From Thermodesulfobacteriota bacterium (GTDB lineage: Bacteria > Desulfobacterota_D > UBA1144 > Nemesobacterales > CSP1-2): a DNA stretch of 64,000 nt. Made by a program: the position numbers and the translations under genes. The stretch spans positions 1-64,000 of the forward strand of contig DATMAT010000051.1 in the NCBI GenBank assembly GCA_035559815.1, written 5' to 3'. Under the pieces are notes generated by a model. It saw only the letters and a program-made list of their open reading frames with translations, was not told the origin of the DNA and did not search any database. This document shows positions 26,714-34,586 of the stretch, one piece after another. Every line of letters starts with the position of its first letter. The stretch's first letter is position 1.

Positions 26714-29700
26714 ATGCCAAAGCGAACCGATATAAAAAAGATATTACTGGTAGGCTCGGGGCCGATCATAATCGGCCAGGCCTGCGAATTCGATTATTCC
26801 GGAACCCAGGCCTGCAAAGCCTTAAAGGAGGAGGGCTACCAGATCGTGCTGGTGAATAGCAACCCGGCTACAATCATGACCGACCCGGCCTTCGCCGATA
26901 AGACCTATATCGAGCCTCTCATTCCGGAGATAGTGGCAAAGGTGATCGAGAAAGAGCGCCCTCAGGCGCTTCTTCCCACACTGGGCGGACAGACCGCACT
27001 AAATATAGCCGTTTCGCTTGCCGAATCCGGGGTCCTGGATAAATTCGGGGTCGAGCTTATCGGGGCTAAGCTTCACGCCATAAAGAAAGCGGAGGACAGG
27101 AAGCTTTTTAAGGAAGCCATGCTCAGGATCGGTCTTAATGTTCCCCGGAGCGGAATTGCCCACTCCATGGAAGAGGCCTGGAAGGTTGTAGATGAAATCG
27201 GATTCCCGGTGATAATTAGGCCCGCATTCACACTCGGAGGGACCGGCGGTAGCGTAGCCTATAACCGGGAAGAATTCGAGGAGTTTGCTAAAGTAGGACT
27301 GGATTCAAGCCCGGTCAGGGAAATCCTCATAGAGGAATCGGTCTTGGGCTGGAAGGAATTCGAGCTTGAGGTGATGAGGGACGGAAAGGATAACGTGGTC
27401 ATAATATGCTCCATCGAAAACTTCGACCCCATGGGTGTTCACACCGGTGACAGCATAACCGTAGCCCCGGCGCAGACCCTCACCGACAAGGAATACCAGA
27501 GGATGAGGGACGCAGCCATCGCCATAATCAGGGAGATAGGCGTCGATACCGGTGGTTCCAACATTCAGTTTGGGGTCAACCCCAAAGACGGAAAGATGGT
27601 AGTGATCGAGATGAACCCCCGGGTGTCCAGAAGCTCCGCCCTGGCCTCAAAAGCTACTGGTTTCCCGATCGCCAAAATCGCTGCAAAACTGGCCGTGGGG
27701 TATACACTTGACGAAATTCCAAACGATATCACCCGCTACACCCCTGCCTCGTTCGAGCCGACGATAGATTACGTGGTAGTAAAGATTCCCCGGTTCGCCT
27801 TCGAGAAATTCCCCCAAACCGAGCCGGTGCTCACAACCCAGATGAAATCCGTGGGCGAGGTCATGGCCATCGGGAGGACCTTCAAGGAATCACTTCAAAA
27901 GGCCATGCGCTCCCTGGAGATTGACTCCTACGGCTTTGAGCCTCGGTCTCAAGACGTGGAATTGATCCGAGAAAAGTTGAGGGTTCCTAGCCCGGAAAGG
28001 CTCTGGTATCTGGCCGACGCGTTTAGATGCGGTATGAAGATTGACGAGCTATATGCTCTTACCGGTATAGACCCCTGGTTTCTTGAGAATATAAGACAGG
28101 TCGTGAAGATGGAGGAAGAGATAAAAAGCCCGGATAAAGATGCAATGCTTCCTGACGTCATCAAGCGGGCTAAGGAGTTTGGGTTTTCGGATATGCGGCT
28201 GGCCGAGCTTTTAGAACTGGCGGACAGTCAAGTTGAGGAGAGGAGAAGGGATCAGGGCCTTCGAGCCGTTTACAAGATGGTAGATACGTGCGCCGCAGAA
28301 TTTGAAGCCTATACACCTTACCTCTATTCGACATACGAGCGAGAGGACGAGGCGCTTCCCACCGCCAATAGGAAAATGGTGATCCTGGGCAGCGGCCCTA
28401 ACCGGATTGGGCAGGGAATAGAATTTGACTACTGCTGTGTTCATGCCTCCTTCGCCCTCAAGGAAGAGGGCTTTGAGACGATAATGGTCAACTGTAACCC
28501 GGAGACGGTGAGCACGGATTACGACACATCTGACCGCCTCTATTTTGAACCCCTCACCCTAGAGGATACTATGTCCATAATCGAGAGGGAAAAGCCGGAG
28601 GGGGTGATAGTCCATCTGGGCGGACAAACCCCACTAAAACTGGCGATTCCGCTGGAGAAGAAGGGCGCAAAAATAATCGGCACCTCTCCGGAGAGTATTG
28701 ACCTAGCCGAGGACCGGGAGAGGTTCCGTGATTTAATACTTCAGCTTGGACTTACCCAGCCTAAGAGCGGCATTGCCCGGAGCGGGGATGGGGCACTCGC
28801 CGTGGCCAAGGAAATCGGATATCCGGTCGTGGTAAGGCCTTCTTACGTGCTAGGCGGACGGGCGATGGAAATCGTTTACACCGAGGAATCCTTAAAACGC
28901 TACATCAGAGAAGCGGTAAAGGTTTCTCCCAACCATCCTATTTTAATCGACGAGTTTTTAAAGGACGCAATAGAAGTCGACGTTGATGCCGTTTCCGACG
29001 GAAAGACCGTGGTGATAGGCGGAGTTCTCGAACACATAGAAGAAGCCGGCGTACATTCCGGCGATAGCGCCATGGTTCTTCCGCCCTTTTCCATAGGTCA
29101 ATATCTGATTGACGAGATAAAGCGCCAGACCCGGGAGCTTGCCCTGGCGTTAAAGGTGGTTGGGCTGGTGAACGTTCAGTTCGCCATTAAAAACAGGGAT
29201 GTCTACGTGCTCGAGGTAAATCCCCGGGCCAGCCGTACCGTTCCATTTGTCAGTAAAGCTATCGGAGTTCCTCTGGCAAAGATAGGAGCCAAGGTTATGG
29301 TTGGTAAGACTCTCGGACAGCTCGGGTTCACCGATGAGATTATCCCGGAGCATATTTGCGTGAAGGAATCCGTCTTTCCCTTCATAAAATTCCCCGGTGT
29401 GGATACGATATTGGGACCGGAGATGAAATCCACGGGAGAGGTCATGGGTATTGATAACGAATTAAGACGCGCCTTTGCCAAGGCTCAGCTTGCCGCCGGT
29501 ACTAATCTGCCCCTTTCCGGAACTGCATTCGTAAGCGTAAAGGACGACGACAAGCCCCGAATCGTCAGTATAGTGAGAAAGCTTCAGGAACTGGGGTTTG
29601 GACTCATGGCCACCCGGGGGACCGCTTCGTATCTAGAGAATCTCAAAATACATTGCCGGATGGTCAACAAGGTTATCGAAGGAAGACCCCACGTCGTCGA

Positions 29701-29935
29701 CCACATGAAAAACGGAGAGGTCCAGCTAGTGATAAACACCACATTCGGAGAGAAAGAGGTTGCCCAGTCCTATTCCATTAGAAGGACGGCTCTGGTTCAT
29801 AATGTTCCATACTATACTACTATCTCCGGTGCGAAGGCCGCCGTCGGGGCAATAGAGGTTTTGAAAAAAGAGGGGCTTGACGTAAGGGCCCTTCAGGATT
29901 ATTACAAAGAAGGTATACTGAGTAGGTATAATTAA
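26714..29935 (+). CDS. carB: carbamoyl-phosphate synthase large subunit
   Basis: The protein of about 1,073 residues has the duplicated CarB layout: carboxyphosphate half (about 1-400, '[21 protein letters not shown]' in sense), oligomerisation domain (about 400-550), carbamoyl-phosphate half (about 550-935, '[20 protein letters not shown]' in sense) and a C-terminal MGS-like allosteric domain (about 935-1073, '[15 protein letters not shown]'). It makes carbamoyl phosphate from bicarbonate, ATP and ammonia (from the CarA glutaminase) for pyrimidines and arginine. I chose ATG 26714 because residues upstream of it derive from the flanking repeat. carA is not in this window. It is relevant that a separate carbamoyl-phosphate-yielding pathway is encoded at 47.4-57.7 kb. 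Confidence 0.96.
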   Translation: MPKRTDIKKILLVGSGPIIIGQACEFDYSGTQACKALKEEGYQIVLVNSNPATIMTDPAFADKTYIEPLIPEIVAKVIEKERPQALLPTLGGQTALNIAVSLAESGVLDKFGVELIGAKLHAIKKAEDRKLFKEAMLRIGLNVPRSGIAHSMEEAWKVVDEIGFPVIIRPAFTLGGTGGSVAYNREEFEEFAKVGLDSSPVREILIEESVLGWKEFELEVMRDGKDNVVIICSIENFDPMGVHTGDSITVAPAQTLTDKEYQRMRDAAIAIIREIGVDTGGSNIQFGVNPKDGKMVVIEMNPRVSRSSALASKATGFPIAKIAAKLAVGYTLDEIPNDITRYTPASFEPTIDYVVVKIPRFAFEKFPQTEPVLTTQMKSVGEVMAIGRTFKESLQKAMRSLEIDSYGFEPRSQDVELIREKLRVPSPERLWYLADAFRCGMKIDELYALTGIDPWFLENIRQVVKMEEEIKSPDKDAMLPDVIKRAKEFGFSDMRLAELLELADSQVEERRRDQGLRAVYKMVDTCAAEFEAYTPYLYSTYEREDEALPTANRKMVILGSGPNRIGQGIEFDYCCVHASFALKEEGFETIMVNCNPETVSTDYDTSDRLYFEPLTLEDTMSIIEREKPEGVIVHLGGQTPLKLAIPLEKKGAKIIGTSPESIDLAEDRERFRDLILQLGLTQPKSGIARSGDGALAVAKEIGYPVVVRPSYVLGGRAMEIVYTEESLKRYIREAVKVSPNHPILIDEFLKDAIEVDVDAVSDGKTVVIGGVLEHIEEAGVHSGDSAMVLPPFSIGQYLIDEIKRQTRELALALKVVGLVNVQFAIKNRDVYVLEVNPRASRTVPFVSKAIGVPLAKIGAKVMVGKTLGQLGFTDEIIPEHICVKESVFPFIKFPGVDTILGPEMKSTGEVMGIDNELRRAFAKAQLAAGTNLPLSGTAFVSVKDDDKPRIVSIVRKLQELGFGLMATRGTASYLENLKIHCRMVNKVIEGRPHVVDHMKNGEVQLVINTTFGEKEVAQSYSIRRTALVHNVPYYTTISGAKAAVGAIEVLKKEGLDVRALQDYYKEGILSRYN

Positions 29936-29990
29936 TTTTTCGTAGACCTGTAACGTAATAATAAAGAACAACGTGACAGCGAGGCAACTA

Positions 29991-30019
29991 GTAGGGGCGA
30001 CCCGCCGGGTCGCCCCTAC
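29991..30019. repeat. palindromic repeat, GTAG...CTAC family, copy 3
   Basis: A perfect 13-base inverted repeat, GTAGGGGCGACCC and GGGTCGCCCCTAC, around GCC. It lies between carB and greA; an almost identical element is at 50345. Confidence 0.8.
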
Positions 30020-30063
30020 AATTTCTATTCAGTTTTGGCACTGCCCGATTTAAGGAGGGAAAA

Positions 30064-30540
30064 ATGTCAACGGAGAGAGTTCCAATTACACCCGAAGGAT
30101 ACAAGAGGCTTCAAGACGAGCTACAGAGGCTTAAAACAGTGGAGCGGCCTCAGGTCATAAAGATGATTGAATACGCCAGGTCCCTCGGAGACCTCTCTGA
30201 AAATGCGGAGTACGAGACGGCAAAACAGAGACAGAGCTTTGTCGAGGGAAGGATTCAAGAGCTTGAGAATAAGATTGCCCGGGCGGAGGTTATAGACCCA
30301 TCAACCCTTCCTAATAAAGATAGGGTTATGTTTGGAGTGCATGTGACAATTGAAGAAATAGAAACCGGTAACACCATAACCTATCAACTGGTCGGGCCGG
30401 ACGAATCCGAGCCGGAGAACGGAAAAATCTCCGTAACCTCTCCCATAGGTCGGGCGCTTCTGGGAAAGCGTGAAGACGACGAAGCCCGCGTCCAAACCCC
30501 TTCGGGGATAAGGGAGTTTGTGGTGTTGAAGATTGAGTAG
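30064..30540 (+). CDS. greA: transcription elongation factor GreA
   Basis: The 158-residue protein has the N-terminal coiled coil (about 8-75) with the acidic tip '[14 protein letters not shown]' that reaches the RNA polymerase active site to stimulate cleavage of backtracked RNA, then the FKBP-like C-terminal domain ('[10 protein letters not shown]'). AAGGAGG precedes the ATG at the ideal distance. An integron-integrase relic lies immediately downstream on the opposite strand. Confidence 0.96.
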   Translation: MSTERVPITPEGYKRLQDELQRLKTVERPQVIKMIEYARSLGDLSENAEYETAKQRQSFVEGRIQELENKIARAEVIDPSTLPNKDRVMFGVHVTIEEIETGNTITYQLVGPDESEPENGKISVTSPIGRALLGKREDDEARVQTPSGIREFVVLKIE

Positions 30541-30610
30541 GGACAACCCTTGCGGAGCCCATTCCACCATCAAGGTATATCAATTGGGCTAAGTACCGCC
30601 AGTCCTCCAC

Positions 30611-31552
30611 ACTCAGAACGTGCGTGTAAATCATTGTGGTCTTAACATCCTTGTGCCCCAATAACTCTTGCACGGTCCGAATGTCATAACCGTTTTGAAG
30701 CAGGTGCGTGGCGAAACTGTGGCGAAGTGTGTGGCTAGTAACGCGCTTGATAATACCAGGGCGTTTAGCCGCCGCTCTAACGGCTCGTTGCAGACTCGTC
30801 TCATGCAAGTAATGGCGGCGCATGATGCCCGTGCGCGGGTCTCTGGATAAGACGTCGGAAGTAAATACATATTGCCAGACCCACTCACGATCAGCATTTG
30901 GGTACTTGCGTCCAAGGGCAAAAGGCAGATAAACCGAGCCGTAACCTTTTGCCAAATCCTCTTCATGTAAGCGCTTGAACCGCCTGAGATGTTCCTGCAA
31001 GGGTTCGATAAGACTATTGGGCAGCATAGTTACGCGGTCTGTCATTCCTTTGCTGTCCCGTACCATAATTTGGTGTTGACCAAAGTCAATATCTTTCACG
31101 CGTAGTTGCACACACTCCATCAACCGCAATCCACTGCCGTAGAGCAGTTTCGCCATTAACTGATGCGTGCGCTTCATCAAGCCGATCACTTTTTGCGCTT
31201 CTTCTCTGGTCAGTACGGTTAGCAAACGCCTGGGTTTTTGCGCGCGTACGGAATTAGTTATTAGTGCCAACTCCTGCTTTAGCACCTAACGGTAGAGGAA
31301 CAGCAATGCGCTGTGTGCCTGATTTTGAGTGGAGGCGGCGACATTCTCTTTCAACGCTAAATGAGTCAGACAAGCCTCGATTTCAGGTGTGCTCATATCC
31401 TTTGGGTGACGTTTATTATGAAAGAATATATATCACCTAATCCAGTAAACGTAACTCTCTCCGGTGCGGTCGGAATAGTGTTTGAGCTATACAGCGTCTC
31501 GGACCTGGTCAAGGAGCTTCTTGGACTTCTCTTCCGTATTCGAGGGATTCAT
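30611..31552 (-). pseudogene. integron-type tyrosine recombinase (IntI-like), three in-frame stop codons, truncated C-terminus
   Basis: The reading frame from ATG 31552 gives 'LLDQVRDAV*LKHYSDRT', '[19 protein letters not shown]', '[19 protein letters not shown]' in sense: the SAM-like core-binding domain of integron integrases, with TAG at 31489-31487, TGA at 31435-31433 and TAG at 31288-31286, and no frameshift. After GTG 31285 the catalytic domain is open and complete in its key residues: '[12 protein letters not shown]' (first Arg), a 110-150 region with the long insertion that marks IntI-type enzymes, '[12 protein letters not shown]' (HxxR), '[13 protein letters not shown]' (His and nucleophile Tyr). 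Homology ends just after YTHVL at about 30611; the frame then runs into the antisense of greA. It is not functional as a full-length recombinase; the catalytic part alone could still be translated. Confidence 0.82.
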
Positions 31553-31603
31553 CGTGATCCTTGACATCTTACTCTGTTTAGCTTAAGTTGGTTTTACTGG
31601 TAA

Positions 31604-31627
31604 TTATACAGCGTTTCTGCTGTATAA
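31604..31627. promoter_or_regulatory. perfect 9-bp inverted repeat upstream of the integrase relic
   Basis: TTATACAGC (31604-31612) and GCTGTATAA (31619-31627) flank a six-base loop in the 172-base spacer between the divergent integrase start and the first methylase gene, where the attI recombination site and promoters of an integron would be. It could be an operator or hairpin; a CTGT-N-ACAG core is also reminiscent of LexA-type sites, but the spacing does not match the E. coli consensus. No clear attI was identified. Confidence 0.35.
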
Positions 31628-31724
31628 GATGCCCAATAGAGGTGATTAGGCAGCAGAACCGTCAGTCTAATTTTGTGCTGTCTAATGTATAGTTAGCCCC
31701 CAAAGAATGTAAACCAGTACGTTT

Positions 31725-32405
31725 ATGAATAGTCAGTTTAAATCCAAACGGCGCGTCGCCAATTACGGCGAGGTCTTCACCAGCCCAGAAATCGTGAATG
31801 CCATGCTCGACCTGGTGAAACAGGAAACCGAGCGGATTGATTCTCGCTTTTTGGAACCCGCCTGCGGAACAGGAAATTTTTTGGCGGAAATCCTGCGCCG
31901 CAAATTGGACCAGGTGGAGAAAACCTACCGGCGCAGTCAGTTGGACTTTGAGCGCAATCTGGTGCTGGCGGTATCGTCTATTTACGGCATTGACATTCTA
32001 GAAGACAATGTCATCGCCTGCCGGGAGTGGCTGTTTGAGATAGCCAACGAGCGTTATACCGCTTTGTTCAAGAGCAAAGCCAAAGAACCACCCTGCCGCC
32101 GCTCCTTGCGCTACATCCTGGGGAAAAACATCATTTGGGGCGACGCGCTCAGTTTGACCACCGTTGACGCGAACCCGCATCAGATCATCTTTGCCGAATG
32201 GTCTTTTCCCCTGCACAACAGCCTGATTAAGCGCCGCGACTTTGTTTTTGCCGAGTTACTGCCCGGCGATATAGACAAACAGCCCACTTTATTCTCGAAA
32301 AACGTTCACGTTTCCGATTTGGGCGAGCAGGTCTTCCTGCCCACGGAAACACGCAGTTATCCCTTGGTGCATTTTCTGAAGGTGGCCGAAGCCTATGACA
32401 ATTAG
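31725..32405 (+). CDS. DNA methyltransferase-like protein of a restriction-modification operon (subunit 1)
   Basis: The 226-residue protein has an N-terminal TRD-free N6-adenine methylase segment: 'GEVFTSPEIVNAMLD' and the AdoMet motif I 'FLEPACGTGNFLAEIL' (about residues 42-56). The catalytic (D/N)PP(Y/F) motif is absent; the corresponding stretch reads 'IIFAEWSFP'. It therefore probably works with, or as a partner of, the next gene, which has NPPY. The next gene starts 11 bases before this one ends, which implies translational coupling. High use of GCG/CGC codons sets this operon apart from the host genes. Confidence 0.7.
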   Translation: MNSQFKSKRRVANYGEVFTSPEIVNAMLDLVKQETERIDSRFLEPACGTGNFLAEILRRKLDQVEKTYRRSQLDFERNLVLAVSSIYGIDILEDNVIACREWLFEIANERYTALFKSKAKEPPCRRSLRYILGKNIIWGDALSLTTVDANPHQIIFAEWSFPLHNSLIKRRDFVFAELLPGDIDKQPTLFSKNVHVSDLGEQVFLPTETRSYPLVHFLKVAEAYDN

Positions 32406-33921
32406 CAATTACAACCCCGATGTGCTTTCCTGCTTGGCGAATTTGAGCAGCGACGAGGTCTTTACCCCGCCCGCCATAGTCAACCAGATGTTGGATTTGC
32501 TGCCCGCAGAAATCTGGCGTGACCCAAAGGTGACCTTTCTCGACCCGGCCTGCAAAACCGGCGTTTTCCTGCGCGAAATTGCCAAGAGGCTGCTGGTGGG
32601 ACTGGAAAAAGCCATCCCCGACCGGCAAAAGCGCATCAACCATATCTTCACCAGGCAACTTTTCGGCATCGCCATCACCGAGATCACCGCCCTGCTTTCG
32701 CGGCGCAGCGTGTACTGTTCCAAGACGGCCAACGGGAAGTATTCGGTGGTGGAATGGTTTGGCGATGCGCAGGGCAACATCCGTTTCCGGCGTATAGAGC
32801 ACACTTGGGAAAATGGCCGCTGCCGCTGGTGCGGCGCCAGCCAGTGCGAATACGACCGCGGCCCGGATTTGGAAACCCACGCCTATGAATTCATTCACAC
32901 GGATAAACCGGAGGAGGTTTTTAAGATGCAATTCGATGTCATTATCGGCAATCCGCCGTATCAATTAAGTGATAGCGGGCATGGTGTAAGCGCAGGGCCA
33001 TTGTTCCATTTTTTTGTTCAACAAGCAAAAAAAATGCAACCCACTTATCTTTTGATGATTATTCCTGCTCGTTGGTATGCTGGCGGAAAAGGTCTGGATG
33101 AATTTAGGGATGAGATGTTAAATGACAGAAGAATGAAAATTTTAGTAGATTACGAATCTAGTAAAGATTGTTTTGAAGGTGTCAATATTGCGGGGGGAAT
33201 TTGCTATTTTCTATGGGAAAAAAACTATAATGGTGACTGCGAGGTCATCAATATGCGACCCACACAACAAGTAAAGGCAAGGCGAGCATTAAACCAATTT
33301 CCGATTTTTATTCGAGCAAACCAAGCAATTTCTATTGTCAATAAAGTACTTGCAATCACAATTGATACTTGGGATAAGCATAATTATCCAAGAAATCCCT
33401 TTGGCTTTAGCACAAAGGAAAGAGGCAAACCTGAACCTTTTGAAGGTTCAATTACATTATTAAGTAGTCGGGGCTTCGGGTATGTAAGTATGGATAAAGT
33501 TACAAAAAATGCAAATCTTATAGACAAATATAAAGTTATTATTGGGCGTCTAGTACCAAGTAATGGTGAGTTAGATGTAAATCCGGCTGATGGGTATCGC
33601 GTTATAACCAATACAAAAATACTAAAACCTGGTGAAATTCACACTGAGTCTTACTTGCTAATTGGTGCTTTTGACACTCTTGAAGAAGCTCTAAATTTTG
33701 ATTCGTTTATAAAGTTAAAGTTTCCTCGCTTTTTACTTAGGCAAGCCATTTCATCGGTAAATGTTACAAAAGAATGTTTTAGGTTTGTCCCCAGCGAAGA
33801 TTTTACGCAAAAATGGACAGATGAAAATCTCTACAAAAAATATGGTTTGAATAGAGATGAAATTGACTTTGTAGAATCAACAATCCGCCCCATGACCAAC
33901 GGAGAGGAAAACGATGCCTAA
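32395..33921 (+). CDS. Eco57I-like N6-adenine DNA methyltransferase (restriction-modification)
   Basis: The 508-residue protein repeats the layout of its neighbour ('DEVFTPPAIVNQMLD', motif I 'FLDPACKTGVFLREI' at 48-62, a variant with Lys in the glycine loop) and then has the catalytic motif IV 'IIGNPPYQLSD' (NPPY at 186-189). A small cysteine cluster (C143, C146, C151) lies between the two motifs. The C-terminal half is AT-richer than the N-terminal half and probably holds the target-recognition domain. The stop codon overlaps a start-like sequence (ATGCCTAAC at 33914) that duplicates the beginning of the helicase-nuclease gene at 34566, so the original operon was tightly coupled. Confidence 0.8.
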   Translation: MTISNYNPDVLSCLANLSSDEVFTPPAIVNQMLDLLPAEIWRDPKVTFLDPACKTGVFLREIAKRLLVGLEKAIPDRQKRINHIFTRQLFGIAITEITALLSRRSVYCSKTANGKYSVVEWFGDAQGNIRFRRIEHTWENGRCRWCGASQCEYDRGPDLETHAYEFIHTDKPEEVFKMQFDVIIGNPPYQLSDSGHGVSAGPLFHFFVQQAKKMQPTYLLMIIPARWYAGGKGLDEFRDEMLNDRRMKILVDYESSKDCFEGVNIAGGICYFLWEKNYNGDCEVINMRPTQQVKARRALNQFPIFIRANQAISIVNKVLAITIDTWDKHNYPRNPFGFSTKERGKPEPFEGSITLLSSRGFGYVSMDKVTKNANLIDKYKVIIGRLVPSNGELDVNPADGYRVITNTKILKPGEIHTESYLLIGAFDTLEEALNFDSFIKLKFPRFLLRQAISSVNVTKECFRFVPSEDFTQKWTDENLYKKYGLNRDEIDFVESTIRPMTNGEENDA

Positions 33922-34586
33922 CGACTTCTTCCCGCCCCGCCTGACGTGGGTTGAGGCAGGGCTTGAAACCCTGTCTGGGTGCATGGAAGCCCCGCGGGCT
34001 GGTGATGCAGCTCCGGCAGAGGTTTGCAGGGAATAAGTGAAAGGAAAGGATATGACCTATTGGCGCCTCCACTATCATCTCATTTGGTCAACCTATGACC
34101 GCCAGCCAACTTTGACCGGTGAACGCGAGAAGATGTTCTATGGCGTGTTGTACCGCAAAGCAGAAGAACTGGGCTTAAAAATCCATGCTGCCGGAAATGT
34201 AGATGACCATGTGCATATAGTGGTGTCCATACCACCCAAAGTATCGGTATCAGAATGCGTGCGGCAAATTAAAGGCGCCAGCTCTTATGCCATCAATCAT
34301 ATGCTGGTAGTGACGGTCAATTTCAGTGGCAGAGCGGTTATGGCGCGCTGACCATTGGCGAAAGGTCGTTGGAAACCGTTATGGCCTATGCCGCAAAACA
34401 GAAAGAACATCATCGGGATAAAACATTGCTTGGCATTTACGAGATAAGCGATGACGAAGAATAAAATTGCTTTGTTTTGGCTAGTTTTGCGCAACATAGA
34501 CATCCCGCCGAAATATATCGACGCAAGATTTATCCCGCCAAAACCAGGATACGGAGATACCCTCAATGCCTAACGAATTCTTCCCC
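33914..34586 (+). repeat. duplicated 5' end of the helicase-nuclease gene flanking a RAYT insertion
   Basis: The 20-base start ATGCCTAACGAcTTCTTCCC at 33914-33933 recurs at 34566-34585 with one difference, both in a start-codon context. The first copy overlaps the methylase stop codon and continues into a 40-codon frame unrelated to the nuclease (ending 34036); the second opens the full gene. Between them lies the RAYT transposase relic. The simplest reading is that an insertion separated the operon and left or created a copy of the gene start. Confidence 0.6.
34052..34464 (+). pseudogene. REP-associated / IS200-like Y1 transposase (RAYT), frameshifted
   Basis: From ATG 34052 the frame reads 'MTYWRLHYHLIWSTYDRQP', typical of IS200/IS605 and RAYT Y1 transposases, with the HUH motif as 'DDHVHIVVSIPP' and 'VRQIKGASSYAIN'. 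Around 34301-34310 a one-base frame change occurs; in the other frame it continues as 'FQWQSGYGALTIGERSLE' to a TAA at 34462-34464, the usual C-terminal 'F.WQ.GYGAFSVS' segment. The two parts add up to about 137 codons, full length for the family. It splits the restriction-modification operon. Confidence 0.8.

Noticed and set aside
30326-30610. Extension of the recombinase frame over the 3' end of greA
   Set aside because: Homology to integrases ends right after the nucleophile tyrosine region, and the rest is the antisense of a conserved gene.
33914-33922. attC core site GCCTAAC at the end of the second methylase gene (and at 34568)
   Set aside because: In both places the motif is part of the ATG-CCT-AAC start of the nuclease-helicase gene, and no matching GTTRRRY partner with inverted arms was found.
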